DNA of 64,000 nucleotides from Atlanticothrix silvestris CENA357. GTDB lineage: Bacteria > Cyanobacteriota > Cyanobacteriia > Cyanobacteriales > Nostocaceae. This document shows, in pieces, positions 1 to 7,564 of this stretch. The notes under the pieces were generated by a model. That model ran no database searches. It was not told the origin of the DNA and saw only the letters and a list, made by a program, of their open reading frames with translations. Both the position numbers and the translations under genes were made by a program. The stretch is taken from contig NZ_JAECZB010000075.1 of NCBI RefSeq assembly GCF_016056295.1, positions 39,270 to 103,269 of the forward strand. The letters are read 5' to 3'. Each line of letters starts with the position of its first letter. Position 1 is the stretch's first letter.

Positions 1-2
1 TT

Positions 3-179
3 AAAGACTCACGGGCGAGTATCAAAGACTCACGGGCGAGTATCAAAGACTCACGAGCGAGTATTAAAGACTCACGGGCGAGTATCAAAGACTCACGGGC
101 GAGTATCAAAGACTCACGGGCGAGTATCAAAGACTCACGGGCGAGTATTAAAGACTCACGGGCGAGTATTAAAGACTCC
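3..179. repeat. 21-bp tandem repeat array
   Basis: Eight full copies and one partial copy of a 21-bp unit (AAAGACTCACGGGCGAGTAT plus C or T) start at 3, 24, 45, 66, 87, 108, 129, 150 and 171. Copies differ only at C/T in the last base and one G/A change (third copy). There are no spacers, so it is not CRISPR. Because 21 is a multiple of 3, the array is open in one frame on each strand (heptapeptides LKTHGRV/SKTHGRV on plus, ILARESL on minus), but no start or host gene is visible. The array may continue upstream of the window. Confidence 0.95.
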
Positions 180-247
180 CTGCCTCCGGTCACTGAGTGT
201 TGGTCATTGAGCAATACCGTTCAGTTAAGCCAAAAAGCCTCATGTAG

Positions 248-267
248 AGACGCGATTTATCGCGTCT
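248..267. repeat. REP-type palindrome AGACGCGAT-TT-ATCGCGTCT
   Basis: Nine-base perfect arms separated by two bases. The same palindrome, with one extra base in an arm, recurs at 48411-48431. This is a dispersed palindromic repeat of the kind common between genes in Nostocales. It lies just past the stop of the minus-strand hydrolase gene and could also act as that transcript's 3' hairpin. Confidence 0.8.
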
Positions 268-288
268 GATAAGACCAATGATCTGCCG

Positions 289-1989
289 CTAATTGAACTT
301 GTCTAATTCCATCAAAATGGTAGGAAAAATATCTCTGGCGGCGTTTTTACCCATGAAGCAGTCCATGTGTGCATAATCTGGAATTACATGGCGCACGTAC
401 AAATCGCTACCATTTTTATCACACAATAATTTGTAAGTAATTGCTGAACCTTCTGGTATGAAGAAGGCGTTATCTGCACCGTGAATCAGCGCGATGGGAA
501 TGGCTAACCGTTCCAAATGGGGTAAGTAAACATCTTTACCGTGCTGATCTACAATATGTCCTTCGCGCAGAATCAAAGAAATATGTCGGAAGAAAGTAAG
601 ATTACCGGGGCCGAAGATCTCATGAACGGCATCATGAGTGGCTTCGTTGAGCTGGGCAATTTTGTACACTTCTCCGTACATGAAAAGAATGCGCCGATCA
701 ACAGGATTGTTGTAGGGTTCTTTGGTGGGATATAACCTTAAAACCGCGTCGTAAAGTTTATCTTGCCAATTGGCATGGGTATCGAAGTCTGGGTTGAGAG
801 TGTCTACACCTAAGACTGTCAAAAAGGAAGCTAAACGTAAACCAGCTCTGACTTCGTTGAGAGTTGCGGCTTTGGGATGGGTCGTCAGTTGGGAGCAAAC
901 GGCAGAACGTACTCCCTCAAGACCTGCTAGCATCGCCATTTGAAAGGACATAGAACCAACACAGTGTCCTACGACCTGGACTGTTGGCGCTCCAGTTATG
1001 GTACGCACTTGCTCAACTGCGGCTGGCCAATCGTAAAGGGCAATCTCATCCGCTGAAAATTGAGTTGTAGCTGAGGGCAAATCAGCACTGGCTCGATAAT
1101 CAAATAACCAGACATCATAGCCTTGAGCATACAAGAACTCTGGTAGGTTTGTTTCTACGGTGTCAATGGAAAATGCCAAGGTCGAAGTACCAAAGCCTGG
1201 TGCTAACATAACTGGGCCTTTCGTTCCGCCTTGATACCGAATCAGTCGCAGTTGGACTCCATCGCTAGTGTTGAAGAAATGCACTTGGGGCGCTGACATC
1301 CGTAAGGGACGCTTTTGGCGTGGTGGTGCATCTGGATCAAATATTTTTGAAGGAGCAAAGATGCCACCGTAAACGTTAAAAAGAACTCCGGCAAAAAAGC
1401 TACCGAAGCGGACAGCTTCTTCGAGTTTTTGCTGAGGACTGATGGCGTTGGTAACTTGCAACGTAGACATTTGATGCAGGAAATCTGCGGGGAGAATCTT
1501 TAAAATTCCCTGTCCCAGTACTGGACTATTGAGACTGTCGCCGTCATGTACGGTGATGTACAAGGTGGTAGTGTCTGTCCAGAGGTCAAAACCAGGATCG
1601 TTGTGTACGACTTTGAAACCTTCAAAGTAGTAAATTTGACCATCCTCGGCAGTCATCTTCATGCGATAGACCATGCGGCGCGTGTTTACGCTGTCTGGGT
1701 CAACGATAAATAAGTTAAATTCGCCATCGGTAACTGTGAGAGGTTTGGGTGATAAAGCTGGTGCGGTGACAGTGCCAAACATTTTGGCTTTGTGGCTTTC
1801 ATCCGTGAGCATCTTGTCCAAGTCGTCGGAGGTGACGGTAAGGGTAAATTCAAATTTGGAATTATCCTGTTTACCCTGCTGAGATGCTTTTTGATAGTCG
1901 TCGTTTGTGACTGCTGTAGAAAAATAGCCACGCATGGTTTCGGTGAATTGAATCCCTGCTTTGGCTGGTGTGGTTGTGGTTGTTGCCAT
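289..1989 (-). CDS. Two-domain alpha/beta hydrolase with cysteine nucleophile elbow
   Basis: 566 residues. Residues ~8-208 form a domain nearly identical to the C-terminal domain of the GMC oxidoreductase two genes upstream. Residues ~230-566 are an alpha/beta hydrolase fold with nucleophile elbow GHCVGS (341-346), so the likely nucleophile is Cys343. The likely acid is Asp506 in HGADN and the likely base His541 in YAHMD. Cysteine at this position is typical of PHA synthases (GxCxG) and unusual in lipases, which carry serine. It is the last gene of a minus-strand cluster (GMC oxidoreductase, DUF6765-like, this gene). A single protein joining GMC oxidoreductase, linker domain and hydrolase is known in other bacteria, as I recall, which suggests a shared lipid or sterol-like substrate. 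The substrate is unknown; no signal peptide is seen. Confidence 0.85.
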   Translation of the reverse strand: MATTTTTPAKAGIQFTETMRGYFSTAVTNDDYQKASQQGKQDNSKFEFTLTVTSDDLDKMLTDESHKAKMFGTVTAPALSPKPLTVTDGEFNLFIVDPDSVNTRRMVYRMKMTAEDGQIYYFEGFKVVHNDPGFDLWTDTTTLYITVHDGDSLNSPVLGQGILKILPADFLHQMSTLQVTNAISPQQKLEEAVRFGSFFAGVLFNVYGGIFAPSKIFDPDAPPRQKRPLRMSAPQVHFFNTSDGVQLRLIRYQGGTKGPVMLAPGFGTSTLAFSIDTVETNLPEFLYAQGYDVWLFDYRASADLPSATTQFSADEIALYDWPAAVEQVRTITGAPTVQVVGHCVGSMSFQMAMLAGLEGVRSAVCSQLTTHPKAATLNEVRAGLRLASFLTVLGVDTLNPDFDTHANWQDKLYDAVLRLYPTKEPYNNPVDRRILFMYGEVYKIAQLNEATHDAVHEIFGPGNLTFFRHISLILREGHIVDQHGKDVYLPHLERLAIPIALIHGADNAFFIPEGSAITYKLLCDKNGSDLYVRHVIPDYAHMDCFMGKNAARDIFPTILMELDKFN

Positions 1990-2043
1990 TGGACACCTCG
2001 ATTGTTAATGATAAAGATGAAAAATCTCACGCAAAGGCGCAGC

Positions 2044-2087
2044 GAAAAGTTCCTCGAAGCCGGGTTTCCCGGCGTAGGAAACTTTTC
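2044..2087. repeat. Nested foldback element between two operon genes
   Basis: An outer stem (GAAAAGTTCC with GGAAACTTTTC, one-base bulge) encloses an inner perfect hairpin GCCGGG-TTT-CCCGGC at 2059-2073. Related GCGCAAAGG-type repeats flank it (around 2031-2044 and 2092-2105). It sits in the 140-bp gap between the DUF6765-like gene and the hydrolase and would be transcribed with them. Confidence 0.75.
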
Positions 2088-2129
2088 AAGACAGAGGCGC
2101 AAAGGAAAATTCATAAAATCATCTCGCAT

Positions 2130-3194
2130 TTAAGCAACGCAGATTCCGTATTTGGGTAGCAAGTCGTGGGTGATGTAGAAGTGATGAGATTCTAAAGCGT
2201 CGTGAAATTTCTTCCAGTTGCTTGTCAAAAAGTTGGGGTGATAGGGATACTTTTCGTCTCCTCTATCTATTGATTTTTCGGTACCAAGGGCGGAAAACTT
2301 CCAGGAATCTTTGCCTTTGGGGATATAGTTGATATCGGCTTTGCCAAAGCTGAATTTACCTCCAGCGATCGCATTTAACCATTTCTGGTGACGCATGTTA
2401 CCTTTGTCATCTGTGATACTCTCCAACATGAGGGCAATTAAGGTCTGATCTGGTTCTGGCAATCCCGGTACAATGGCATCTGGCTCGCCTAGCAAATATC
2501 GCTGCATGGCTTTGCACATATTGTCTGCGGCTTCTAGAAAGTCTTGAGGATTGTTTCTGGTAATTTGCTCGCCTCTGCCGTTGAAGTAACCCCAGCGCAA
2601 GAATGGCTTATCAGGATGAGTCAGAACAGAACCATGTCCCAAGGGTAAAGCTTCACTAATAAAGTAATTCTGGAGACGATCCATTAGCTTGCGATCGGGT
2701 TTACCATCTTCATCTAGGAGCTTTTTGGCTTCATTCACTCGATGGTTAACCCCGGCAAACCCCTGGTGCGCCCAGGTATCAACGTAGACATGCATGGTGA
2801 TACCTAAACGATGCAGACCGTAGGGAGTGTGACGATGTTCTATACACTCCTTCACCATTTCTTGAGCCACATAGCTATTAGGGCGACAAATTAGTTTGTC
2901 GATAAAGCTTCCTTGGGGATCTTGACTTGCTGGTAGTCCGCCGTTACCTGGCAAAAAATGAAACGGAATCCAAACACGATAATTCGCTAGTTCTTCAAAG
3001 TTGCGATAGTCCAGCATCTTATGGGCAGAACTAATGCGGTTAAACAGTGCGCCGTTGTCAAACCGAATGAATCCGTCGTTGGTAGCATCGTCTACGTATT
3101 GGGCACTGTAGGCGATGATACTAGCGGCTTCATGCTCAAATCCAGCTAATCTTGCTGCAACGTAAGTGACAGTATGATGAAAGTCGATTTGCAT
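2130..3194 (-). CDS. DUF6765-like protein, possible zinc-dependent hydrolase
   Basis: 354 residues, ATG start, no signal peptide. The N-terminus (QIDFHHTVTYVAA, then AQYVDDATND) matches what I recall of the DUF6765 family. Clustered potential metal ligands are visible: His6, His7, Asp35, Asp36, His128 and a HxxxDxxxH motif (His135, Asp139, His143). This pattern resembles the histidine/aspartate sets of zinc-dependent phospholipase C and P1-nuclease folds; that link is inference. It lies between the GMC oxidoreductase and the alpha/beta hydrolase on the same strand, separated by about 94 bp and 140 bp of repeat-rich DNA, so the three probably act on one compound class. The function is not established. 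Confidence 0.75.
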   Translation of the reverse strand: MQIDFHHTVTYVAARLAGFEHEAASIIAYSAQYVDDATNDGFIRFDNGALFNRISSAHKMLDYRNFEELANYRVWIPFHFLPGNGGLPASQDPQGSFIDKLICRPNSYVAQEMVKECIEHRHTPYGLHRLGITMHVYVDTWAHQGFAGVNHRVNEAKKLLDEDGKPDRKLMDRLQNYFISEALPLGHGSVLTHPDKPFLRWGYFNGRGEQITRNNPQDFLEAADNMCKAMQRYLLGEPDAIVPGLPEPDQTLIALMLESITDDKGNMRHQKWLNAIAGGKFSFGKADINYIPKGKDSWKFSALGTEKSIDRGDEKYPYHPNFLTSNWKKFHDALESHHFYITHDLLPKYGICVA

Positions 3195-3199
3195 ATTTA

Positions 3200-3286
3200 G
3201 TTAGTAGTCAGTGGTCGGTGGTCGGTGGTCAGTGGTCGGTAGTCAGTAATCAGTAACAACTAACAACTGACAACTAAGAACTAACC
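3200..3286. repeat. Short tandem repeats (STRR type)
   Basis: Degenerate heptamer-like repeats built from GTGGTCG/GTAGTCA/GTAATCA followed by AACTAAC/AACTGAC units fill the gap between two operon genes. The left and right halves are partly complementary, so the RNA could fold. Similar tracts occur at 15647-15720, 29569-29632 and 43289-43350. Confidence 0.85.
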
Positions 3287-3288
3287 AT

Positions 3289-5613
3289 CTAAACGTAGAC
3301 TTCTGATAATGTGCCAGCAAAGAAGCGACTAAAGCGATCTAGTGCTTGTAGACGTTCTGTGGAATTGGCGGCGTTGGTGACTTTTAAGGTGGTCATTTGT
3401 TTGATGAAATCGACGGGCTGAATTTTGAGAATGCCTTTACCCAAGACTAGAGTGTTGCTACTGTCGCCGTCATAAACAGTGATGAAAAGAGTGGTGGTGT
3501 CAGACCATATATCAAAGCCTCGGTCATCGTGAATTTGTTTGAAGCCCTCGAAGTAGTAAGTTTGCCCTGCTTCTGTGGTCAGGTGCATCCGATAACGCAT
3601 CTGTCGGGTTTTCTTTTGGTCTTGTTCTTGAATAAACAAATTGAAATTACCATTAGTGACTGTTAATGGTTCCGCCGCCAAAGCAGGAGCTGTTACCGTA
3701 CCAACTATCCGAGCAGGGTGGTTGGGGTCGTTAAGTAAGTGTTCTAAGTCATCGGCAATGACTGTGAGGGTAAATTGTAGGGGAGAGTTGTCTTTTTTGC
3801 CCTGCTGTGATGCACGCTGATAATCGTCATCTTTGACTTGAGTTGAAAAGTAGCCACGCATGGTTTCGGTGAACTGAATGCCAATTTTGGCGGGTGCAGT
3901 TGGGGTTGAATCACTAGGCATCGAAGGTAGGTTGTAGTTAATTGTCCAGCCCCGGTCTTGAGCAATGAGGGCACAGCAACGCTCTGCTACGGCAGAAATT
4001 GTTAGTAGTGGATTTACGCCTAGAGTACGGGGAATTACGGAACCATCGGAAACATAGAGGTTTTCGTAAACGGCTGTACCTTGGTTGCTAGAAAATACTT
4101 GTCCTTTATGGTTGACTACACCGTGTGCGCCGTCTTCTGCCATGATGCAGCCACCTAGAGGATGGACGGTAACTAGATCATGACCAAATAAATTAGTCCA
4201 AATAGGGTTGGGAATTTGTGTTCCGCCTAGAGGACGAGTTGCTTCTGCGAGGCGATCATTGACTCGCTGAAAAATCGGTTGTTTGCCGACATTTTCCCAG
4301 CGAATCCGGAGACGGTCATTTTCTAAGTACATCTGCCCGGCTGCATCATCATGTGTCATTACTAGGTAAGTCTGGGTATTGCGAACTGCGCCTGTGTAAG
4401 CACCGTGGGCTAAACTTTCGGCTTCCCGTAACTTTTCTTTGAGGCGATCGCCTAAACCCTCGTCAGTATCTTTACCCAGGATTCTGCCAGCTGTAGCAAA
4501 GGTTTCTGGTAAAAAGGCAGCTAGCGCGCCAGGAATTGAGCCTTCTTCTATAACCATGCCGTTATCTAGCCGTGGTTGTTCGCGCATATCGATAATGCCG
4601 CTGATGCAAGGGCCCACAGGTTCGTCAAGAGGACGATTGCCAAAGCCAACGCCATTAATTTTTTGCTCAGTGTTATAGCCGAAGGCCAGCACGTCGCCAT
4701 TGCCTGTAAAGTTGTGTCCTAGTTGGTTAGACAGTGCTAAACCTGCTTGTTGCGATCGCAGTAAAATTTCTGAAGAACCGAGAGTACCGGCCGCTAAGAC
4801 AACAATATCGGCACTCACGAACATTGTCGGAGCATCGAATTTTTCTTGTCCAGCATTGAGTAATTGGAAGTGAACTAACCAGCGATCGCCTTGGCGTTCA
4901 ATTTGCCGCACGGATACTTGTGTATAAATTTCTGCACCGTGATTTGCAGCATCAGGCAGGTAATTCATCAAAACGGTGTTTTTGGCTTTATTGTTGCAAC
5001 CTGAGACACAATCACCGCAGAGATTACAAGCCTTTTGTTCTACGCCTACATGATTCACCCCATCTTGAAAAGTCACATTAATGGGTGGTCGATAAAAATT
5101 TTCATTCAAGTACTCAGCAGATTTTTCCAAGGCTTGTAATTTTGGCAAAGGCGGAAAATCTTCTGGATATGAGTTGGGTTTGAGCATTTCTTCTGCACGA
5201 CGATAACCCTCTGCCACTAGGGTATCTACATCATCACGCAGTTCTTGAGGCCAACGCTTGTCTGCGAACACACGAGGTTCGGCTTGCAATGAAACGTTGG
5301 CATTGACAAGGGATGTACCACCCAATCCACAACCAACGAAGACGTTAATATCTTGATTAACGTGAAAATCGTACAAGCCTGTACGCGAACCGATACGTTT
5401 GGCAGGTAAATCTACTTGTATTTCTCCTACCGCTTTGGTGTCAGTATTGGGATATTCACCTGGTTGAAATTCTTTGCCTCGCTCTAGTACACACACTTGC
5501 TGTCCAGCTCTTGCTAGGCGCGAAGCAGCAATACCACCGCCATAGCCAGAACCAATAATCACAACTGTATAGTGATTTTTTAAGTTTTCAATAGGGCTTG
5601 ATAAATGAGTCAT
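3289..5613 (-). CDS. GMC (cholesterol-oxidase-type) oxidoreductase with extra C-terminal domain
   Basis: 774 residues from the ATG at 5613; a TTG three codons upstream is less likely. Residues ~15-550 are a FAD-dependent GMC oxidoreductase: dinucleotide fold GSGYGG (21-26), GCGLGGTSLVNAN near 95, HPLGGC near 484, and the C-terminal block SDGSVIPRTLGVNPLLT. A CxxCxxCxxxC set (Cys196, 199, 202, 206) looks like a 4Fe-4S ligand pattern and is absent from textbook GMC enzymes. Residues ~574-774 are a separate domain repeated at the N-terminus of the hydrolase at 289-1989, and this protein ends exactly where that domain ends. Such enzymes oxidise alcohols of sterol-like or other lipids; the substrate here is unknown. 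First gene of the three-gene cluster. Confidence 0.88.
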   Translation of the reverse strand: MTHLSSPIENLKNHYTVVIIGSGYGGGIAASRLARAGQQVCVLERGKEFQPGEYPNTDTKAVGEIQVDLPAKRIGSRTGLYDFHVNQDINVFVGCGLGGTSLVNANVSLQAEPRVFADKRWPQELRDDVDTLVAEGYRRAEEMLKPNSYPEDFPPLPKLQALEKSAEYLNENFYRPPINVTFQDGVNHVGVEQKACNLCGDCVSGCNNKAKNTVLMNYLPDAANHGAEIYTQVSVRQIERQGDRWLVHFQLLNAGQEKFDAPTMFVSADIVVLAAGTLGSSEILLRSQQAGLALSNQLGHNFTGNGDVLAFGYNTEQKINGVGFGNRPLDEPVGPCISGIIDMREQPRLDNGMVIEEGSIPGALAAFLPETFATAGRILGKDTDEGLGDRLKEKLREAESLAHGAYTGAVRNTQTYLVMTHDDAAGQMYLENDRLRIRWENVGKQPIFQRVNDRLAEATRPLGGTQIPNPIWTNLFGHDLVTVHPLGGCIMAEDGAHGVVNHKGQVFSSNQGTAVYENLYVSDGSVIPRTLGVNPLLTISAVAERCCALIAQDRGWTINYNLPSMPSDSTPTAPAKIGIQFTETMRGYFSTQVKDDDYQRASQQGKKDNSPLQFTLTVIADDLEHLLNDPNHPARIVGTVTAPALAAEPLTVTNGNFNLFIQEQDQKKTRQMRYRMHLTTEAGQTYYFEGFKQIHDDRGFDIWSDTTTLFITVYDGDSSNTLVLGKGILKIQPVDFIKQMTTLKVTNAANSTERLQALDRFSRFFAGTLSEVYV

Positions 5614-6081
5614 ATATATCAATCCTGGAAAATTGTGAACATAGCAAAATAAGCTTTACCTACATTCAGATGAAGAGGAAAGCTGATCAGACAAAGAGTT
5701 TAGATTAACAAAGCGTGATTTTCGTAAGACTACTGCTGTTGTACTTCAACAGTATTCAAGGCGGTTCCGTAAATACCGCAGATCAGAAAATATTGCTGCT
5801 AATTGTTTATAAAAAAATAAGGTTTGAAAACAAACTTATCTGGTACTGCTTTAAAAATTTAAGCAATACCTTTTATAGAGTTATCGGAGTGGATTAGGGA
5901 TTTATGCAAGTTCGCCAAGAACTTTACATTTTATTACTTTTAAATCCCTGACGTTAGCAACGTTTACTTCTGAGTTGCCATGAGTTAAGAAAGTTTAATT
6001 TACACATGGGAATGTTATATGGAATTTAAAACATTAGCGTAACACTACAGACAAAATTTTTAGTAAGCAAATAGTTAATTT
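5614..6081. other. Intergenic region upstream of the GMC cluster
   Basis: 468 bp of AT-rich DNA between the start of the GMC gene and the 3' end of the SDR gene. It must hold the promoter of the three-gene cluster, but I see no convincing -35/-10 pair. A 60-codon plus-strand frame at 5715-5897 lacks a ribosome site and family resemblance and was not accepted. Confidence 0.5.
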
Positions 6082-6885
6082 TTATTGCTTACTATTCATC
6101 CCTCTTGCTATTTTTACCACCATTTTTCTAGGTGTAAATCTTACAGCTTCAGCAAGTAACTTATTTTTCACACCAGGGACGACAACAGTTTTGTTTGCCA
6201 TTAAACCACGGTAGCTAATCTTAGCTACAGTTTCCGCATCCATAATTTTCTGACTAGTAACTAATTTAGATTCTTCCATCGCTGCTCTTTGTTGAAAACC
6301 AGATGCTGTCGTTCCTGGACAAACCACGGTTACAGTCACACCTGTACCTTCTAATTCATTAGCGATCGCTTCTGAAAATGATAATACATAGGCTTTTGTG
6401 GCAAAATAAACTGCCATCAAAGGCCCTGGCTGAAATGCTGCACCTGAAGAAACGTTTAATAGTTTCCCAGAGCCTTGCTTGACCATATCTTTGAGAAATA
6501 ACTTAGTTAAATGGGTAAGGCTGACCACATTTAGCTGTAGCATCTGTAACTCTGTAGCAATATCTGTTTCGTAAAAGAATCCATAAGTCCCAAATCCAGC
6601 ATTATTTACTAGCACATCAACTTTAATTCCCGCTTGTTGTACTTTTGTAAAAATTTCTGCTGGGGCTGTTGGTATAGATAAATCCTTAACAATAATTTCA
6701 ACTTTTATGCCTGACTTTTTTGTCAATTCTTCAGCAACTTGAATTAACTTTTCTTCACTTCTGGCGACTAACACCAAATTGTAACCATCGTTAGCAAATA
6801 ACTTGGCTAATTCGTATCCAATTCCACCAGATGCACCAGTAATTAGAGCAGTTTTCTCCCTGCTTAAGTGAGATGTTGTATTCAT
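6082..6885 (-). CDS. Short-chain dehydrogenase/reductase (SDR)
   Basis: 267 residues. Classical SDR: NAD(P)-binding TGASGGIG (16-23), NNAG (94-97), catalytic Ser146/Ser147 in NVSSG, and YFATK (Tyr160, Lys164). The overall type is that of the COG0300 group (DltE-like ketoreductases), which reduce carbonyls on acyl or other small substrates; the substrate cannot be read from sequence. An arginine after the second strand (VARSEEK) favours NADPH. It is monocistronic on the minus strand. Start ATG at 6885. Confidence 0.88.
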   Translation of the reverse strand: MNTTSHLSREKTALITGASGGIGYELAKLFANDGYNLVLVARSEEKLIQVAEELTKKSGIKVEIIVKDLSIPTAPAEIFTKVQQAGIKVDVLVNNAGFGTYGFFYETDIATELQMLQLNVVSLTHLTKLFLKDMVKQGSGKLLNVSSGAAFQPGPLMAVYFATKAYVLSFSEAIANELEGTGVTVTVVCPGTTASGFQQRAAMEESKLVTSQKIMDAETVAKISYRGLMANKTVVVPGVKNKLLAEAVRFTPRKMVVKIARGMNSKQ

Positions 6886-6994
6886 AAATCAAGAAACTTT
6901 TGTATTTAATTTGCTTGAGTTGATGAATCTCTTATACTGTAAAAATACGCTAATGGCTGGTTTGTAAAGTAAATATAGCAATTCTATTTGATCT

Positions 6995-7219
6995 TTGAAA
7001 AAGAGCCAGGGAAAATACAGCGGGTGTAGAAGTCTAACAAAAGACAATGATAAACCAGTATGGACAAGGCGTAATGCAGACTTCAGAGTTGTTCAACAAA
7101 CCATACTACTTCAGGGAGTAGCAACTGCGATCGCATTGTTAGCCTATGCAATGCCATTGTCAGTCGATACAATCGCATTGTTGGTCGATAAAATCGAATT
7201 GTTAGTCAATAAGCAATAA
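6995..7219 (+). other. Non-coding or decayed sequence before the CDF remnant
   Basis: A 74-codon frame is open here, but its amino-acid sequence resembles nothing known and its end is repetitive (ATTGTTAGTC/ATTGTTGGTCGATA units around 7134-7215). It is in the same frame as the efflux-protein remnant that follows and is separated from it by one TAA at 7217. It may be scrambled upstream sequence of that pseudogene. I do not call it a gene. Confidence 0.35.
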
Positions 7220-7440
7220 GGTTCGGATCACGACCTTAATATTAGGGGTGCATTTCTTCACCTCTTGGCAAATTTAGCCAGTTCTGTGGGAACTGTACTA
7301 GCAGCGATCGCAGTCATTTGGCTGAATTGGACTTGGGCGGATGGAGTCATCAGTTTAGTCGTGGCGGGATTAATAGCCTTATTTGCTGCTTATTTTGTGA
7401 TTCACGGCGTTCATTGTCTGTGTGGTCAGGTCGCTGATAT
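7220..7440 (+). pseudogene. Cation diffusion facilitator (CzcD/ZitB type) remnant
   Basis: Read in frame from 7220, the translation contains DHDLNIRGAFLHLLANLASS followed by GTVLAAIAV, WTWADGVISLVVAGLIAL. This is the well-conserved fifth-sixth transmembrane region of CDF metal-efflux proteins. The family's first four helices and the C-terminal cytoplasmic domain are missing. An in-frame TAA lies directly upstream (7217-7219), and the similarity fades after about 7420, although the frame stays open to 7648. The 3' part overlaps the end of the Ap4A phosphorylase gene on the other strand. Only ~65 of ~300 residues are recognisable, so this is a decayed fragment. Confidence 0.8.
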
Positions 7441-7564
7441 TACCAATACTTCCTGCATCTGTGATCTGCAAGTAGGAGCGTGTGACGATCGCCAACATGC
7501 AGAGCAGTTATTATTTCCATCTTTACGAATAATTGATATGTCGCAAACATTATTTGAATTAGTA

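Noticed and set aside
3-179. Direct repeats suggestive of a CRISPR array
   Set aside because: Units abut with no spacers, so it is a tandem array.
1686-2129. 147-codon minus-strand frame antisense or alternate to the hydrolase start
   Set aside because: Shadow frame of the hydrolase gene with a low-complexity translation; runs through a repeat.
5715-5897. 60-codon plus-strand frame as a small gene
   Set aside because: No ribosome site, no family resemblance, AT-rich spacer.
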